Shown here: positions 1 to 10,020 of the stretch, piece by piece
How positions within the stretch are numbered: position 1 is the stretch's first letter
How the letters are laid out: each line of letters starts with the position of its first letter
DNA from: Polaribacter sp. IC073
Lineage (GTDB): Bacteria; Bacteroidota; Bacteroidia; Flavobacteriales; Flavobacteriaceae
Reading direction: 5' to 3'
Length of the DNA stretch: 64,000 bases
Assembly: GCF_007997075.1 (NCBI RefSeq)
Contig: NZ_VORS01000006.1
Span: 221,308-285,307 of the forward strand
Position numbers and translations under genes: made by a program
Notes under the pieces: model-generated
Databases searched by the model: none
Told to the model about the DNA's origin: nothing
The model's input: the letters and a program-made list of their open reading frames with translations, nothing else

Positions 1-26
1 ATAAACTAACTATTTAAAAGCAAATT

Positions 27-2138
27 ATGCTAAAATATAATCACATTATTTTTTTATTCTTTTTGATAACTTTTATCAGTTGTACTGAAAATATTAAAAA
101 GGATAAACATCAATTTACAAACGATTTGGTGCATGAAACGAGTCCGTATTTATTACAACACGCTCACAATCCTGTAAACTGGAAAGCGTGGAATGAAAAA
201 TCGTTAGCAACAGCAAAAAAAGAAAATAAGTTAATTGTAATTAGTGTTGGTTATGCTGCTTGCCATTGGTGCCATGTCATGGAAGAGGAAAGTTTTGAGG
301 ATTCTATTGTGGCTAAAATTATGAACAAAAACTTTATGAACATTAAAGTTGACAGAGAAGAAAGACCAGATGTAGATAAAGTGTACATGAAAGCGGTACA
401 ATTAATGACTGGAAGTGGTGGTTGGCCTTTAAACATAATTGCTTTACCCGATGGAAGACCCATTTTTGGTGGAACGTATTTTCCTAGAGAACAATGGTTA
501 AAAATCTTAGAACAAACTGCTGAAGGTTTTAAAAACAGGCCTGAAGATTTTTATGCTTTTGCCGATAAATTAGAAGCAGGAATTAAAGATTTAGATTTAA
601 TTCATTTGAATACAGCTAAACCTGTTTTCACAAAACCTTATATAGAAAAAGAAGTAGAAAAATGGCGTGCTTCTTTTGATACTAATTTTGGAGGAACCAA
701 CAATCCCCCGAAATTTATGATGCCAAATAGTTATCAGTTTTTAATGCGTTATGCCCATCAAAATGATGATAAAAAATTGATGCAACACGTAGAAAATACG
801 CTTCATAAAATGGCTTTCGGCGGAATTTTTGATCAAATAAATGGTGGTTTTTCGAGGTATTCTGTTGATAAAAAATGGCACATTCCTCATTTTGAAAAAA
901 TGCTGTATGACAATGCTCAGTTAGTAAGTTTATATTCTAGTGCCTATCAACTTACCAAAGATGAAACTTATAAGGAAATCGTTTTTGAGACCTTAGATTT
1001 TATTAAAAAAGAACTGACATCTCCAGAAGGAATGTTTTACTCTTCCTTAGATGCCGATAGCTATAATCATAACAATATTTTAGAAGAAGGTGCGTATTAC
1101 TATTGGACAAAGGCAACATTAAAAACCCTGTTAAAAAATAATTTTAACTTATTTTCTAAATACTATAACATCAACGATTTTGGTTTCTGGGAAGAAAATA
1201 AGTTTGTACTTATAAAAACTGTTGATGATGTTACTTTTTCTAAAGAAAATAACATTTCAATTTCTAAATTAAAAGAATATAAAATCAACTGGAAAAAAAT
1301 ATTGAGAGAGGAACAAGAAAAGCGTAAAAAACCTAGGTTAGATAATAAAAGTTTAACTTCATGGAACGCGTTAATGATCAAAGGATATGTAGATGCATAC
1401 ACTGTTTTTAATGAAAAATCGTTTTTAGATGCAGCGCTTAAAAACGCTCGTTTTATTATAAAAAATCAATTATTAGAAGATGGTAAATTATACCATAACT
1501 ACAAAGAAGGAAAAAGCACTATTAATGGCTATTTAGAAGATTACGCCGCTTTAATAGAAGCTTTTATTGAATTACACCAAGTAACTTCAGACGAAATTTG
1601 GCTACAAAAAGCGAAAAAATTAACGACGTATGCTATTGATCATTTTTATGATGAAACATCTAAAATGTTTTATTTTACTTCTAAAAAAGATGCTCCATTA
1701 GTTGCTAAAACTGTAGAATATCAAGACAATGTAATTGCTTCGAGTAACTCTATAATGGCAAAAAATCTATTTGCGCTTTCGCATCATTTAAGCGATAAAA
1801 AATATTTAGAAATGGCAACCTCAATGCTTAATAACATGAAGCCCAAAATAGTAGACCATGCTGCTTCTTTTTCTAATTGGTTGGCTGTAATGTTAAATTA
1901 TACAAACCCGTATTACGAAGTAGTAATTGTTGGTAAAGACGCAAAACAAAAGTTAGCGGCATTGCATAAAAACTACATACCAAATATCTTAATTTCACAC
2001 AGTGATAAAGCGTCTAAATTACCACTATTAGAGAATCGATTTATAGACAATGAAACTTACATATATGTCTGTGTAAATAGTTCTTGTAAACTTCCTGTAA
2101 CAACTATTTTTGAAACCTTAAAGTTCATGGAGAAATAA
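27..2138 (+). CDS. Thioredoxin-domain lipoprotein, YyaL/SPATA20 (DUF255) family
   Basis: The 703-residue protein starts with a lipoprotein signal (hydrophobic stretch ending FISC, Cys19), so it is probably anchored in an envelope membrane. A thioredoxin-like domain follows, with the family signature [14 protein letters not shown] at 39-52 and a CHWC motif at 79-82. The remaining ~500 residues resemble the alpha-barrel (N-acylglucosamine 2-epimerase-like) part of the YyaL/SPATA20 family, and the full length matches that family. The biochemical role of the family is not settled; a redox or sugar-related role is only suggested by the folds. The gene stands alone, followed by a hairpin and then IS debris. 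The family call is firm; no function is claimed. Confidence 0.92.
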   Translation: MLKYNHIIFLFFLITFISCTENIKKDKHQFTNDLVHETSPYLLQHAHNPVNWKAWNEKSLATAKKENKLIVISVGYAACHWCHVMEEESFEDSIVAKIMNKNFMNIKVDREERPDVDKVYMKAVQLMTGSGGWPLNIIALPDGRPIFGGTYFPREQWLKILEQTAEGFKNRPEDFYAFADKLEAGIKDLDLIHLNTAKPVFTKPYIEKEVEKWRASFDTNFGGTNNPPKFMMPNSYQFLMRYAHQNDDKKLMQHVENTLHKMAFGGIFDQINGGFSRYSVDKKWHIPHFEKMLYDNAQLVSLYSSAYQLTKDETYKEIVFETLDFIKKELTSPEGMFYSSLDADSYNHNNILEEGAYYYWTKATLKTLLKNNFNLFSKYYNINDFGFWEENKFVLIKTVDDVTFSKENNISISKLKEYKINWKKILREEQEKRKKPRLDNKSLTSWNALMIKGYVDAYTVFNEKSFLDAALKNARFIIKNQLLEDGKLYHNYKEGKSTINGYLEDYAALIEAFIELHQVTSDEIWLQKAKKLTTYAIDHFYDETSKMFYFTSKKDAPLVAKTVEYQDNVIASSNSIMAKNLFALSHHLSDKKYLEMATSMLNNMKPKIVDHAASFSNWLAVMLNYTNPYYEVVIVGKDAKQKLAALHKNYIPNILISHSDKASKLPLLENRFIDNETYIYVCVNSSCKLPVTTIFETLKFMEK

Positions 2139-2160
2139 CAGAAAAATTATAAAATAAAAA

Positions 2161-2184
2161 AGCCTCTACATTGCTGTAAAGGCT
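2161..2184. terminator. Hairpin terminator after the thioredoxin-domain gene
   Basis: Ten-base arms (AGCCTCTACA / TGTAAAGGCT, one imperfect pair) close a four-base loop. The stem is preceded by an A-run and followed by TTTAAAAT. On the minus strand the imperfect pair becomes a G-T wobble followed by a long T-rich tract, so it may stop transcription in both directions. It lies 23 bp after the stop codon. Confidence 0.6.
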
Positions 2185-2239
2185 TTAAAATAAAGTGGTC
2201 CCAATCGTTATTAACTCGATTATAAGTGATCTTAACCCA

Positions 2240-2950
2240 TTCCCCTCCTAATTTCTAACTATAAAAATCTCTATTAAATTTATTTTCAGCAATTAAATAT
2301 TGATGATTAGAATCTGTTGTAACTACAATTCTTCTTTTTAAAACACTTCTCAAACCCATTTCTTTGATCGATAATTCGATGTAAGAACAGGAGTTAATTA
2401 AGCCTTCTCGTTCTAGCTTTTTTTTGATTCCTACAGCTACCATAAATTTTTTCACTCTCTTTAAAAATAATTGTAATCTTTACTTTTAAATATGTTTTTG
2501 TGTTTTTTAAAATACAATGTTCTTGTTGTTAAACCAATGATAGTCAACATTTTTACTAACCTTCATAGATTTACACGTCTTTTCAACTGGATACATATTG
2601 ATATTATCTAAAATGAATTGATATCTTATAAGTCGCTCCTGAAGATTTGATATTAAAAGAAGAAAATATCGTTTTCGGGTTGTTTACTCACCGTCATTTT
2701 TAAAATTTCACGTTCCATAGTTACATTCTTTAATTCTTTCTTTAGTGCTTTGAGCTCTTGATTTTCAAGAGATATTTCTTTCTTTTATGAAAAATATCCA
2801 GATTTTAACTTGTATTAGCGTTTCCATCGTCCAACCATACTCAGGCTTAAGTCATACAGCTCACTAACTTGTTTTGTCTTAATACCAAAATTTAATAGAG
2901 CTATTATCATCACTTTAAAATTATTATAATACTTTTTTACTATAAGTCAA
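2240..2950 (-). pseudogene. Degraded IS3-family transposase (OrfA and OrfB remnants)
   Basis: Reading the minus strand from 2950, interrupted frames spell an IS3 OrfA helix-turn-helix (VSELYDLSLSMVGRWKR) and then its leucine-zipper end (ENQELKALKKELKNVTMERE, then ILKMTV). At 2455-2255 a 66-residue open stretch carries an early OrfB segment with KEMGLRSVLKRRIVVTTDSN and LIAENKFNRDF, which is the HTH-21/rve junction of IS3-family OrfB. Stops and frameshifts separate the parts and the DDE catalytic core is missing. I could not define terminal inverted repeats. The stretch is dead IS debris, not a functional small gene. Confidence 0.8.
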
Positions 2951-3034
2951 ATATAAATTTATAACCTCATAAAAATGGTCACGTCAAAGGTAGACACTCC
3001 AGATTTTTAAAAGGAATAAACACATCAATTTACA

Positions 3035-3750
3035 AGTGAGTATTTATTGAGTTAATTTCCATTTTCAGGAAGCTATCAAGCTTTTAACCAAAGAATAAAT
3101 AGACTTTCTAATGTTATGAATACTTTTTTAGGTATGCTTTTAACCCAATTTACCTCTAAGGAATGCTAGACAAAATTTAGTTACTTTCGATACCTATTGT
3201 GACTTGCTTTGGAAAACGAACAGCTAAAATTGCTCCCAAAATTACAGACGAAGGATATTGCTACACAAGAAGCATACACTATTATGGAATAAAAATACAC
3301 ACTTTAGGGCTTTGTAATCCAACTAAATTACTACATCCAGAACAAATGATATTTACTGCGGCTTCTGTAAACGACTTTCCACTATTTAAAGAAGCTTGGT
3401 CAGAAAAAGAAAATCGAATCTTTTCGGGGATAAAATAGATCACTCTAAAAGTTTTTTTTTTACAGATATGAATCCTAATTTTAACTCAGAAATATTAACA
3501 CCAGTAAAGGCTGTAAAAGAGATGCCTAATATTTTAAAAAGTTTAATCGAGCTGCAAGCGATTTATATTCAAGAGCTGTATCTAAAGTTAGACAACCAAT
3601 TGAAGCGCTTTTTACTTAGCTTGTTGAAAAATCAGATATACAGAAAGCTAGCAAAGTAAAATCTACTAAAGGGTTAAATCTACATGTTTGTGGACGACTT
3701 GCAGCAGTATTATTTAGCTATTGATTCGCACTACTAATATATTTCAAGCC
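3035..3750 (+). pseudogene. Degraded IS982-like transposase
   Basis: The + strand carries consecutive but frame-broken pieces of an IS982-type DDE transposase: FSGSYQAFNQRINRLSNVM near 3070, SIPIVTCFGKRTAKIAPK near 3190, then GYCYTRSIHYYGIKIHTLG and PEQMIFTAASVNDFPLFKEA (3250-3400). A frameshift near 3420 leads into FGDKIDHSKSFF and LTPVKAVKEMP, and to a C-terminus at about 3725 with GRLAA. The first catalytic Asp, in the usual DSxPI motif, reads LSIPI here, and several stops interrupt the frame. It cannot encode a working transposase. Confidence 0.8.
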
Positions 3751-5494
3751 GAAATTTGTTTTCATTCTGCTATAGAGAATAAAACACATTACCCTCTTAA
3801 TATTGCTTTCTCTGAAAAGTCTTCTAGAAAAAGTAGTTAAAATACTATAAGAAAAGATTGTAAACTATTAAAAATAGCATAAAATTATTCAAAAACAATA
3901 AATAAATAAAACATCAAAAGTCTAAGACTAAAATCGGGCTAAAATAATCAATACTAATTGAAGGGATTAAAATAAAAAAGCGTGAATTTATGTGGCATAT
4001 ATCATTTAAAAAGTATTATATTTACATGTCATTAAGAATAACCCCTTTTATAAGTAACGTTATTTTTATAAATAATGACTATTAAACTCTAAAATAAGGC
4101 ACTATAAATGTGACTTACAAGGGCGAAGCCACGAAAGGTTTGCAAATAATCCAGACACATTGGTTCAAACATAAAACTTGGTAAAAAACTACATATTCGC
4201 CAAGAATAGATTAAAAATTGCATCATAGAATTAGCTCGTTATATACTGTCCGATAAATTCTAGAACATTTCAAACAATTAGCCCTCAATTATTTAAAAAA
4301 TTAAGACATTTAGTGGGAGAGTAATATAACTAAAAAAAAATAGCGCACTCCTGAGTTATTCCTCATAAATAACGGTTGAATGCCCCTAAGATGTAAATCT
4401 GTATTACATCAAATAAAACGCAGGAGCTAGATTCTTGTTCATTCAGAGAGATTATAGGAAGATCTTAAATTTATCTTTTAAAAAAGAAAAAATAGATATT
4501 AACTACTAATTACCAGTTACTTAAACACTACTACAACACCGTTTGTAGACATGCACTTCTGTTTTACGATAAAAATATTCGAGTAATTTTAATGATTTGC
4601 TACCAAAAAAACCTGCAAGGTATAGGTTAATCTATGCTAAAATATTTAAAATTAAACGAAAAATATTTGTCTGATTGTATATTTATAACATCTTAACAGA
4701 CAGAAATGAGCATGATAAATAAAGAAATATTATAGTTACAGTAAGAAAAGAATAGACCTAATGAAATCATTAACATATTTGAGCCCCCCCCTCTAGAAAA
4801 AAAGAAATTTGGAAGAAAAACCTACCCTAAATATAACAGGTCATATAAACTTAAACTAAAAAAAAAAGCCCCACTAAAACCTAAATAATTACCTACAGAT
4901 TTGATCTTCAAAAACCAGCCTCAGGGGTGGTACAAGGTGAGCGTATTCGATTAGGTTGGGAAGCATTAAAACTTAAAAGTAGTGCTATTCTAAAAATCAT
5001 AAAAACACATTCACCCCCTAACCTTTATCGAGGAGATACACTTAAATAGCTAAAAGCGGCTATTTATTGTTCAGATCAAAAAAGATAGAAAAATAAGACA
5101 ACCAATAAAGGTTGATGTTCTATTCAACCTATACCTCAAATTGAAAAAGCCTCCAATTTATCTCAAAGACTGAATTATGTCTTTGAAAAAATAGGAATAA
5201 AAAGGTCGCGTAATTAAACCAACATCTTGAAAATTCTGAATTTAAATCATCTAATACCATTGCTAGGTTTATACAAATGTCTTATACCCCAGTATTAAAT
5301 TATTACTCAATTGATTGTCACCCGTAATTCTTCAGAAGTTATTATTTAACATGCTGAAGAACTTAATAGTTGCCTAAAAGCAATCGGTAATTAACTGTAC
5401 CTATACTATGCATTCCTAAAATAATCATATTATCGAATCAAATCAAAAATAAATTAATCCTGTTTTTTAAAATAAACAAGTTACATCCATATTC
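3751..5494. other. Long region of unreadable relic sequence
   Basis: About 1.7 kb without a convincing gene on either strand. Between 4900 and 5450 the + strand shows coding-like stretches (for example GVVQGERIRLGWEALKLKSS near 4925 and LSQRLNYVFEKIG near 5160) broken by stops and frameshifts, which suggests at least one gene decayed beyond recognition. A run of eight C is at 4784-4791. I see no RNA gene or repeat array. It lies between the IS wrecks and the antiterminator gene. Confidence 0.5.
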
Positions 5495-5656
5495 ATGAGT
5501 AAATTAGCCACATTGGAACTAGTGTCAATTAGAACAAAACAAATAACACAACCATTAAAACGTTTTAATGAGGTTGTAAGTAATAGCGTTGGTTTTACAA
5601 TCTTCTGTATAATCCTTATTGCAACTGGAGTTATTGTGTGGGCTCATTTTTCTTAG
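5495..5656 (+). CDS. Small predicted membrane protein (53 aa), uncertain
   Basis: An ATG-started frame of 53 codons encodes a basic N-terminal half (RTKQITQPLKRF) and one strongly hydrophobic segment (VGFTIFCIILIATGVIVWA) ending AHFS. The composition is that of a single-pass membrane peptide rather than of random translation. It lies 76 bp before the antiterminator gene on the same strand. I do not recognise the family. It could be a real small gene of the polysaccharide locus or the surviving tail of the decayed gene upstream. Confidence 0.35.
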   Translation: MSKLATLELVSIRTKQITQPLKRFNEVVSNSVGFTIFCIILIATGVIVWAHFS

Positions 5657-5732
5657 ATGACCTTCTCATAATACTTTAAAAGGGATAAGAAGATTCTGTT
5701 ATTTATAAAAAAACTATAATAAATCAGACCTT

Positions 5733-6263
5733 ATGCATACCTCACAAAATAGGTTCGGCAAAAAACAACAGTGGTTCGCAGTATATACGCGCCCTAAAGC
5801 TGAAGTAAAAGTAGACACGAGACTTTCTCTCGCTGGCTTTAATAGTTTCTTGCCGCTACAAACAGTCATAAAGCAATGGAGTGACCGTAAGAAAAAGGTT
5901 CAAGTTCCTTTAATTAATTCCTATGTTTTTGTGCAGTCAAAAAGCATAGACCTAAATAAAATATATAAAATACCAGGAGTAATTAATATTTTAAAACATT
6001 CAGGGAAGTATGCTTCAATTAAAGATATTGAAATTGAAAATTTAAAAATTTTAACGACCAATGGATTTCCTATGAAGGCATACAGGAAGTCTAAAGATTT
6101 ATTAAAAGGAACAAAAGTAATGATTAGCAAAGGGCCGTTGAAAGGGCTCTCTGCAAACTATTTGATGAAGGCAGGAAAACACAAGGTAATTGTTGAGCTT
6201 GAAACCTTAAATTGCATTGTTGAAGTAACAGTGTCTTTATGCGACATAAAAGAAATTTCATAA
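5733..6263 (+). CDS. UpxY-family transcription antiterminator (NusG-like)
   Basis: This 176-residue protein has the NusG N-terminal (NGN) signature WFAVYTRPKAEVKV (14-27), followed by PLQ, a KKVQVPLINSYVFV core and the IPGVINIL segment. A KOW-like tail (KGTKVMISKGPLKGLSANYL) follows. Specialised NusG paralogues of this type (UpxY in Bacteroides, RfaH in enterobacteria) let RNA polymerase pass terminators in polysaccharide operons. Its place at the head of the locus fits that job. The likely target is the hairpin terminator just before rfbA, about 2.2 kb downstream. The family is certain; the target is inferred. Confidence 0.93.
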   Translation: MHTSQNRFGKKQQWFAVYTRPKAEVKVDTRLSLAGFNSFLPLQTVIKQWSDRKKKVQVPLINSYVFVQSKSIDLNKIYKIPGVINILKHSGKYASIKDIEIENLKILTTNGFPMKAYRKSKDLLKGTKVMISKGPLKGLSANYLMKAGKHKVIVELETLNCIVEVTVSLCDIKEIS

Positions 6264-6501
6264 AAGAAATTAAGTTCATTAGATTAAAGCAATTAGTCTC
6301 TTTCCTTTTTCTAACACAGTCAGGATTCTCTAATTAAAAATAGAATTTAGTAGGAACTTATTCTAAAGTCAAAAAAAAAAACCCAATTGCATTACTCAAT
6401 CAACTTGTTTTCAAGCTAATTCTTACTGTATTGGCAAATGAATCTTTGATAGAAAAGATATTGGCAAACATTAAACTAATAAACATTAAACAGATATACA
6501 A

Positions 6502-7836
6502 TTGAATACTAAAAAGTTAATGACTTTCATAGTCCTATTCGGTCTAAGTTGTACAATGCTACACGCACAAAATACCGCTACAAATAATGATTGGTTACTC
6601 CATTTGGGAGCAAATGCGGTAGATGATGGGGGAGACACTAAACTATCAACTCTCTTTAGAGGAGATAACCTTAACTTTACAAGCCCTTTTATTTTTGGAA
6701 TTGAGTATGTTAACAATAGTAAATTTAGTTTTACTAGTAATGTTTCATTTAATAAATATACCGCTGGAAAAAATATTGATAACCGTATCATTTTACAAGA
6801 GGAAGCAGCAAGTTACTTAGCGGTAGATATGGCTACAAAGTATAAATTTGTCCAACCCCTAACAAGCAATACTTTTGAACCTTATGTTTTTTTAGGTTTA
6901 GGGTATACTAAGATAGGCAAGTACATAATTGCTACAAACACTGTTCCTTCGGTGGGCAGATTAACAATTAATTCTGGTGTTGGTGCCAATTACTGGCTTT
7001 CAGATTCTTTTGGTTTAAACCTAGATTTAGCAGGTAAATTTGGAATCAAGTCTGGAAAACACAAAGAATATATATCAAATCAAACACAAGTATCTTTTGG
7101 TGTTTTTTATTCTTTTAAATTGAAAAGAGAGAGAAATAGTAAGAACGATGATAAAAAAGTACAGTTAGTTCCTTTAGTTCCTATAAAGTGTTTCAAAACG
7201 ATACATGTAACCATTATAGATGAGGAAACAAAGAAACCAATTCCAAACCCAAGTATAGCAATTTTTAAAAATGATGTATTAATTGAAACGTTAAAAACAA
7301 CTACCGCCGCAGCGTACAGTTTTAAAATAGATTGCAACAATTATTATAGCATTCAATCTTCGGTAGCGAATTACGAGAATGCGAGTATCGTTATTAAATC
7401 CTCAAAGTTACCAAACCAATCTACTACTGTAGTAATCCGTTTAAAACCAATTGTAGACATTGTTACAACTAGCGACAAAAAAATGATTCATACCGACCCT
7501 ATTTATTTTGACCTAAATTCTTCTATTGTAGAATATAAAGCAAAAATAGAACTGGATAAAGTAGTTCAAATCATGAAAAAATATCCTGCTATTGTTGTTG
7601 AAATTGGGTCTCATACAGATTCTAGGGCAAGTGCTAAATATAATATTTGGTTATCTGATAGAAGAGCGGCATCAACTATTAAATATATTGTAACTCAAGG
7701 AATTTCTGCTAGTAGATTATCGGGCAAAGGTTATGGAGAAACCCAATTAATTAATAAATGCTCAAATGGTGTTAAATGTACTGAAGACCAACATAAATTA
7801 AATAGACGCACCGAATTTATAATCAAAGATGAGTAG
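6502..7836 (+). CDS. OmpA-family outer membrane protein
   Basis: 444 residues with a TTG start. This start gives a complete signal peptide (NTKK, hydrophobic core, cleavage probably after LHA at residue 22). The nearest in-frame ATG, at codon 7, would remove the positive charges. Residues ~25-210 look like an outer-membrane beta-barrel (FEPYVFLGLGYTKIG), ~235-320 are a small beta-sandwich-like linker (TIIDEETKKPIPNPSI), and ~330-440 form an OmpA C-terminal peptidoglycan-binding domain (IYFDLNSSIVEYKAK, IGSHTDSRASAKYN, LSDRRAAS, GKGYGE). It sits between the antiterminator and the rhamnose genes. A structural role linking outer membrane and peptidoglycan is likely; a specific role in polysaccharide export is not shown. 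Confidence 0.88.
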   Translation: MNTKKLMTFIVLFGLSCTMLHAQNTATNNDWLLHLGANAVDDGGDTKLSTLFRGDNLNFTSPFIFGIEYVNNSKFSFTSNVSFNKYTAGKNIDNRIILQEEAASYLAVDMATKYKFVQPLTSNTFEPYVFLGLGYTKIGKYIIATNTVPSVGRLTINSGVGANYWLSDSFGLNLDLAGKFGIKSGKHKEYISNQTQVSFGVFYSFKLKRERNSKNDDKKVQLVPLVPIKCFKTIHVTIIDEETKKPIPNPSIAIFKNDVLIETLKTTTAAAYSFKIDCNNYYSIQSSVANYENASIVIKSSKLPNQSTTVVIRLKPIVDIVTTSDKKMIHTDPIYFDLNSSIVEYKAKIELDKVVQIMKKYPAIVVEIGSHTDSRASAKYNIWLSDRRAASTIKYIVTQGISASRLSGKGYGETQLINKCSNGVKCTEDQHKLNRRTEFIIKDE

Positions 7837-8501
7837 TCTGATATGAGCTGAAGTTCATTTTGATGATTTTAATATGAAAAAGAGTAAAAAATGCTTTTGT
7901 GTTTTTAAAAAATTGTAGCGATAATTAACAGCTTAGAGCATACACCATTATTTGAAGATAAAAATCTCTCTATTATTAACGCTTGCATCGAAATCGATAA
8001 TAATTGGGTGGTAAATTTAAAGAAATAGTGCACCGGAATTTAATAAAAATAGTTCCTTTTGACACATATTAGATTCCTGATTTTGTGTGTTACCATAAAA
8101 TAATTATTAAAATAAAATATATTAGTGCGCTAAAATAATAAGAGGCAAAACAAACTGTTATTTTTTAGAACCGACCAATTTAGAGAGTCTATTTAAAAAA
8201 AAACAAATCATACTCGCGTTACACTTAGCACCTGTTCCTAAAATCAGTCTAATATCCGTAGAAAATAAAATAAATAAACACGCTACACCTTAGTTCATTG
8301 CCCCTTATCTAATTACATATTGAGTAGTGCTTTGACGAATTGTAAAATGAATAACACGTTTTTATTGCATTTAGGTTAACCTAAATACAATTCAAAACCA
8401 TATGTTATGAAACCACAGTACAATAAATATTACTTTTTTAAGTAGCATTTTAGGTACGAAACAATGAGTCTCCCCCCAAAAAGCTTTTAGCTACTCAAGC
8501 T
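7837..8501. other. Leader region before the rhamnose operon, no intact gene
   Basis: Some 660 bp without a credible gene. A 38-codon open stretch at about 7914-8030 (SLEHTPLFEDKNLSIINACI, then EIDNNWVVNLKK) looks like the tail of a lost gene I cannot name. The rest is AT-rich and stop-dense. If transcription enters from the antiterminator/OmpA genes, this is the long untranslated leader ending in the hairpin before rfbA. Confidence 0.5.
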
Positions 8502-8536
8502 TAGCCTTATTAGAATCTTCTAATAAGGCTATTTTT
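8502..8536 (+). terminator. Strong intrinsic terminator/attenuator directly before rfbA
   Basis: A perfect 14-bp inverted repeat (TAGCCTTATTAGAA / TTCTAATAAGGCTA, only TC between the arms) is followed at once by TTTTT. It ends 28 bp before the rfbA ATG, so it lies inside the leader of the operon rather than behind an operon. The nearest upstream gene ends 665 bp earlier. It is either a plain barrier between transcription units or the attenuator acted on by the UpxY-type protein encoded upstream. Confidence 0.85.
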
Positions 8537-8564
8537 AAGTTAAAATTGAAAAAAATAAACAACC

Positions 8565-9458
8565 ATGAAAGGAATCATATTAGCAGGAGGATCTGGAACA
8601 AGATTATACCCTTTAACCAAAGGAACATCAAAACAACTATTACCTATCAACGATAAGCCGATGATCTATTATCCATTATCAGTTTTAATGTTAGCAGGAA
8701 TTAAAGAGGTTTTAATTATTTCGACTCCTATTGACTTGCCTAGGTTTGAACAGTTATTGGGAGATGGAAGCGATATTGGTATGCAATTTACATATAAAGT
8801 GCAACCTTCACCAGATGGATTGGCGCAGGCTTTTATTATTGGTGAAGAATTTATAGGAGATGATGATGTGTGTTTGGTACTAGGAGATAATATTTTTTAT
8901 GGACATGGACTTACTGAGTTGCTTGCTAAATCTGTAAAAAAAGTTAAAGAAAAAGAGAAAGCCATTGTTTTTGGTTATTATGTTCAAGATCCGGAACGGT
9001 ATGGGGTGGTAGCATTTGACAAGAAAGGAAGTGCTTTAAGTATTGAAGAAAAACCTGAGAAACCAAAAAGTAATTATGCTGTTGTTGGGTTGTATTTTTA
9101 TCCAAATAGTGTCATTAAAATTGCGAAAAATGTAAAACCAAGTCATCGTGGAGAGTTAGAAATAACAACTGTTAACGAGGAATATTTAAAACAAAAAAAA
9201 TTAAAAGTTGAATTGATGGGAAGAGGTTATGCTTGGCTAGATACAGGTACTCATGAAAGTTTGTTAGAAGCTTCAAACTATATTCAGGCTATCGAAAATC
9301 GCCAGGGACTAAAGGTTGCTTGCATTGAAGAAATCGCTTTTGAAAAAGGGTATATTTCAAAAGAACAATTACTAAGATTAGCTGAACCATTGAAAAAAAA
9401 TGGGTACGGACAATATTTATTCGGAATAGCAAAAGAAAAAGAAGCTTATGAACTTTAA
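8565..9458 (+). CDS. rfbA: Glucose-1-phosphate thymidylyltransferase
   Basis: The 297-residue enzyme joins glucose-1-phosphate to dTTP to give dTDP-glucose, the first step of dTDP-L-rhamnose synthesis. It has the nucleotidyltransferase signature [20 protein letters not shown] (8-27), [20 protein letters not shown] and the C-terminal block [18 protein letters not shown] typical of RmlA. Length is normal for the family. It is the first gene of a four-gene rhamnose cassette, and its end overlaps rfbC by 11 bp, which implies coupled translation. The hairpin terminator lies 29 bp before its start. Confidence 0.97.
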   Translation: MKGIILAGGSGTRLYPLTKGTSKQLLPINDKPMIYYPLSVLMLAGIKEVLIISTPIDLPRFEQLLGDGSDIGMQFTYKVQPSPDGLAQAFIIGEEFIGDDDVCLVLGDNIFYGHGLTELLAKSVKKVKEKEKAIVFGYYVQDPERYGVVAFDKKGSALSIEEKPEKPKSNYAVVGLYFYPNSVIKIAKNVKPSHRGELEITTVNEEYLKQKKLKVELMGRGYAWLDTGTHESLLEASNYIQAIENRQGLKVACIEEIAFEKGYISKEQLLRLAEPLKKNGYGQYLFGIAKEKEAYEL

Positions 9459-10020
9459 AAGAACAGCCATACATGATGTGGTTATTTGTGAACCAGACGT
9501 AAAAGGAGATGAGCGAGGGTATTTTGCGGAGACTTTTCGACAAGATAAATTAGAAAATTTTCTAGGCTTTGACATTCATTTTTGTCAAGACAACGAATCT
9601 AAATCATCCTACGGTGTTTTAAGAGGTTTACATTATCAATTACCCCCTTTTGCGCAAACCAAATTAGTACGTGTAATTAAGGGCAAGGTGCTAGACATTG
9701 CAGTCGATATTAGAAAAGGATCTGAAACTTTTGGGCAGCATGTTGCTGTTGAGTTGACAGAAGAAAATAAAAAACAATTATTAGTGCCAAGAGGTTTTGC
9801 GCACGGCTTTGTAGTACTAAGTGAAGAAGCTACTTTTGCTTATAAGGTAGATAATTATTACAACCCAGAATGTGATCGCGGGATCGCCTTTGATGATGCC
9901 TCATTAGATATTGACTGGAAAATATCACTAGAAAAAATGCAATTATCGCCAAAAGACACTAAACAACCTTTCTTTAAAGATGCGTTACATTTTGAAGAAT
10001 TAATAGCATTGTATGCATAA
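9448..10020 (+). CDS. rfbC: dTDP-4-dehydrorhamnose 3,5-epimerase
   Basis: This 190-residue RmlC cupin epimerises C3 and C5 of dTDP-4-keto-6-deoxyglucose. Diagnostic segments are [14 protein letters not shown] (21-34), [18 protein letters not shown] (47-64, with the catalytic base His62), [19 protein letters not shown] and [14 protein letters not shown]. Size is typical. It overlaps rfbA by 11 bp and rfbD by 8 bp, a tightly packed operon. Confidence 0.97.
   Translation: MNFKRTAIHDVVICEPDVKGDERGYFAETFRQDKLENFLGFDIHFCQDNESKSSYGVLRGLHYQLPPFAQTKLVRVIKGKVLDIAVDIRKGSETFGQHVAVELTEENKKQLLVPRGFAHGFVVLSEEATFAYKVDNYYNPECDRGIAFDDASLDIDWKISLEKMQLSPKDTKQPFFKDALHFEELIALYA

Noticed and set aside
2193..2201. 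AGTGGTCCC resembling the tRNA end and a possible IS terminus
   Set aside because: Short chance match; no partner repeat on the other side of the IS3 relic could be found.
4784..4791. Run of eight C as a phase-variation tract
   Set aside because: It is not inside or before any readable gene.
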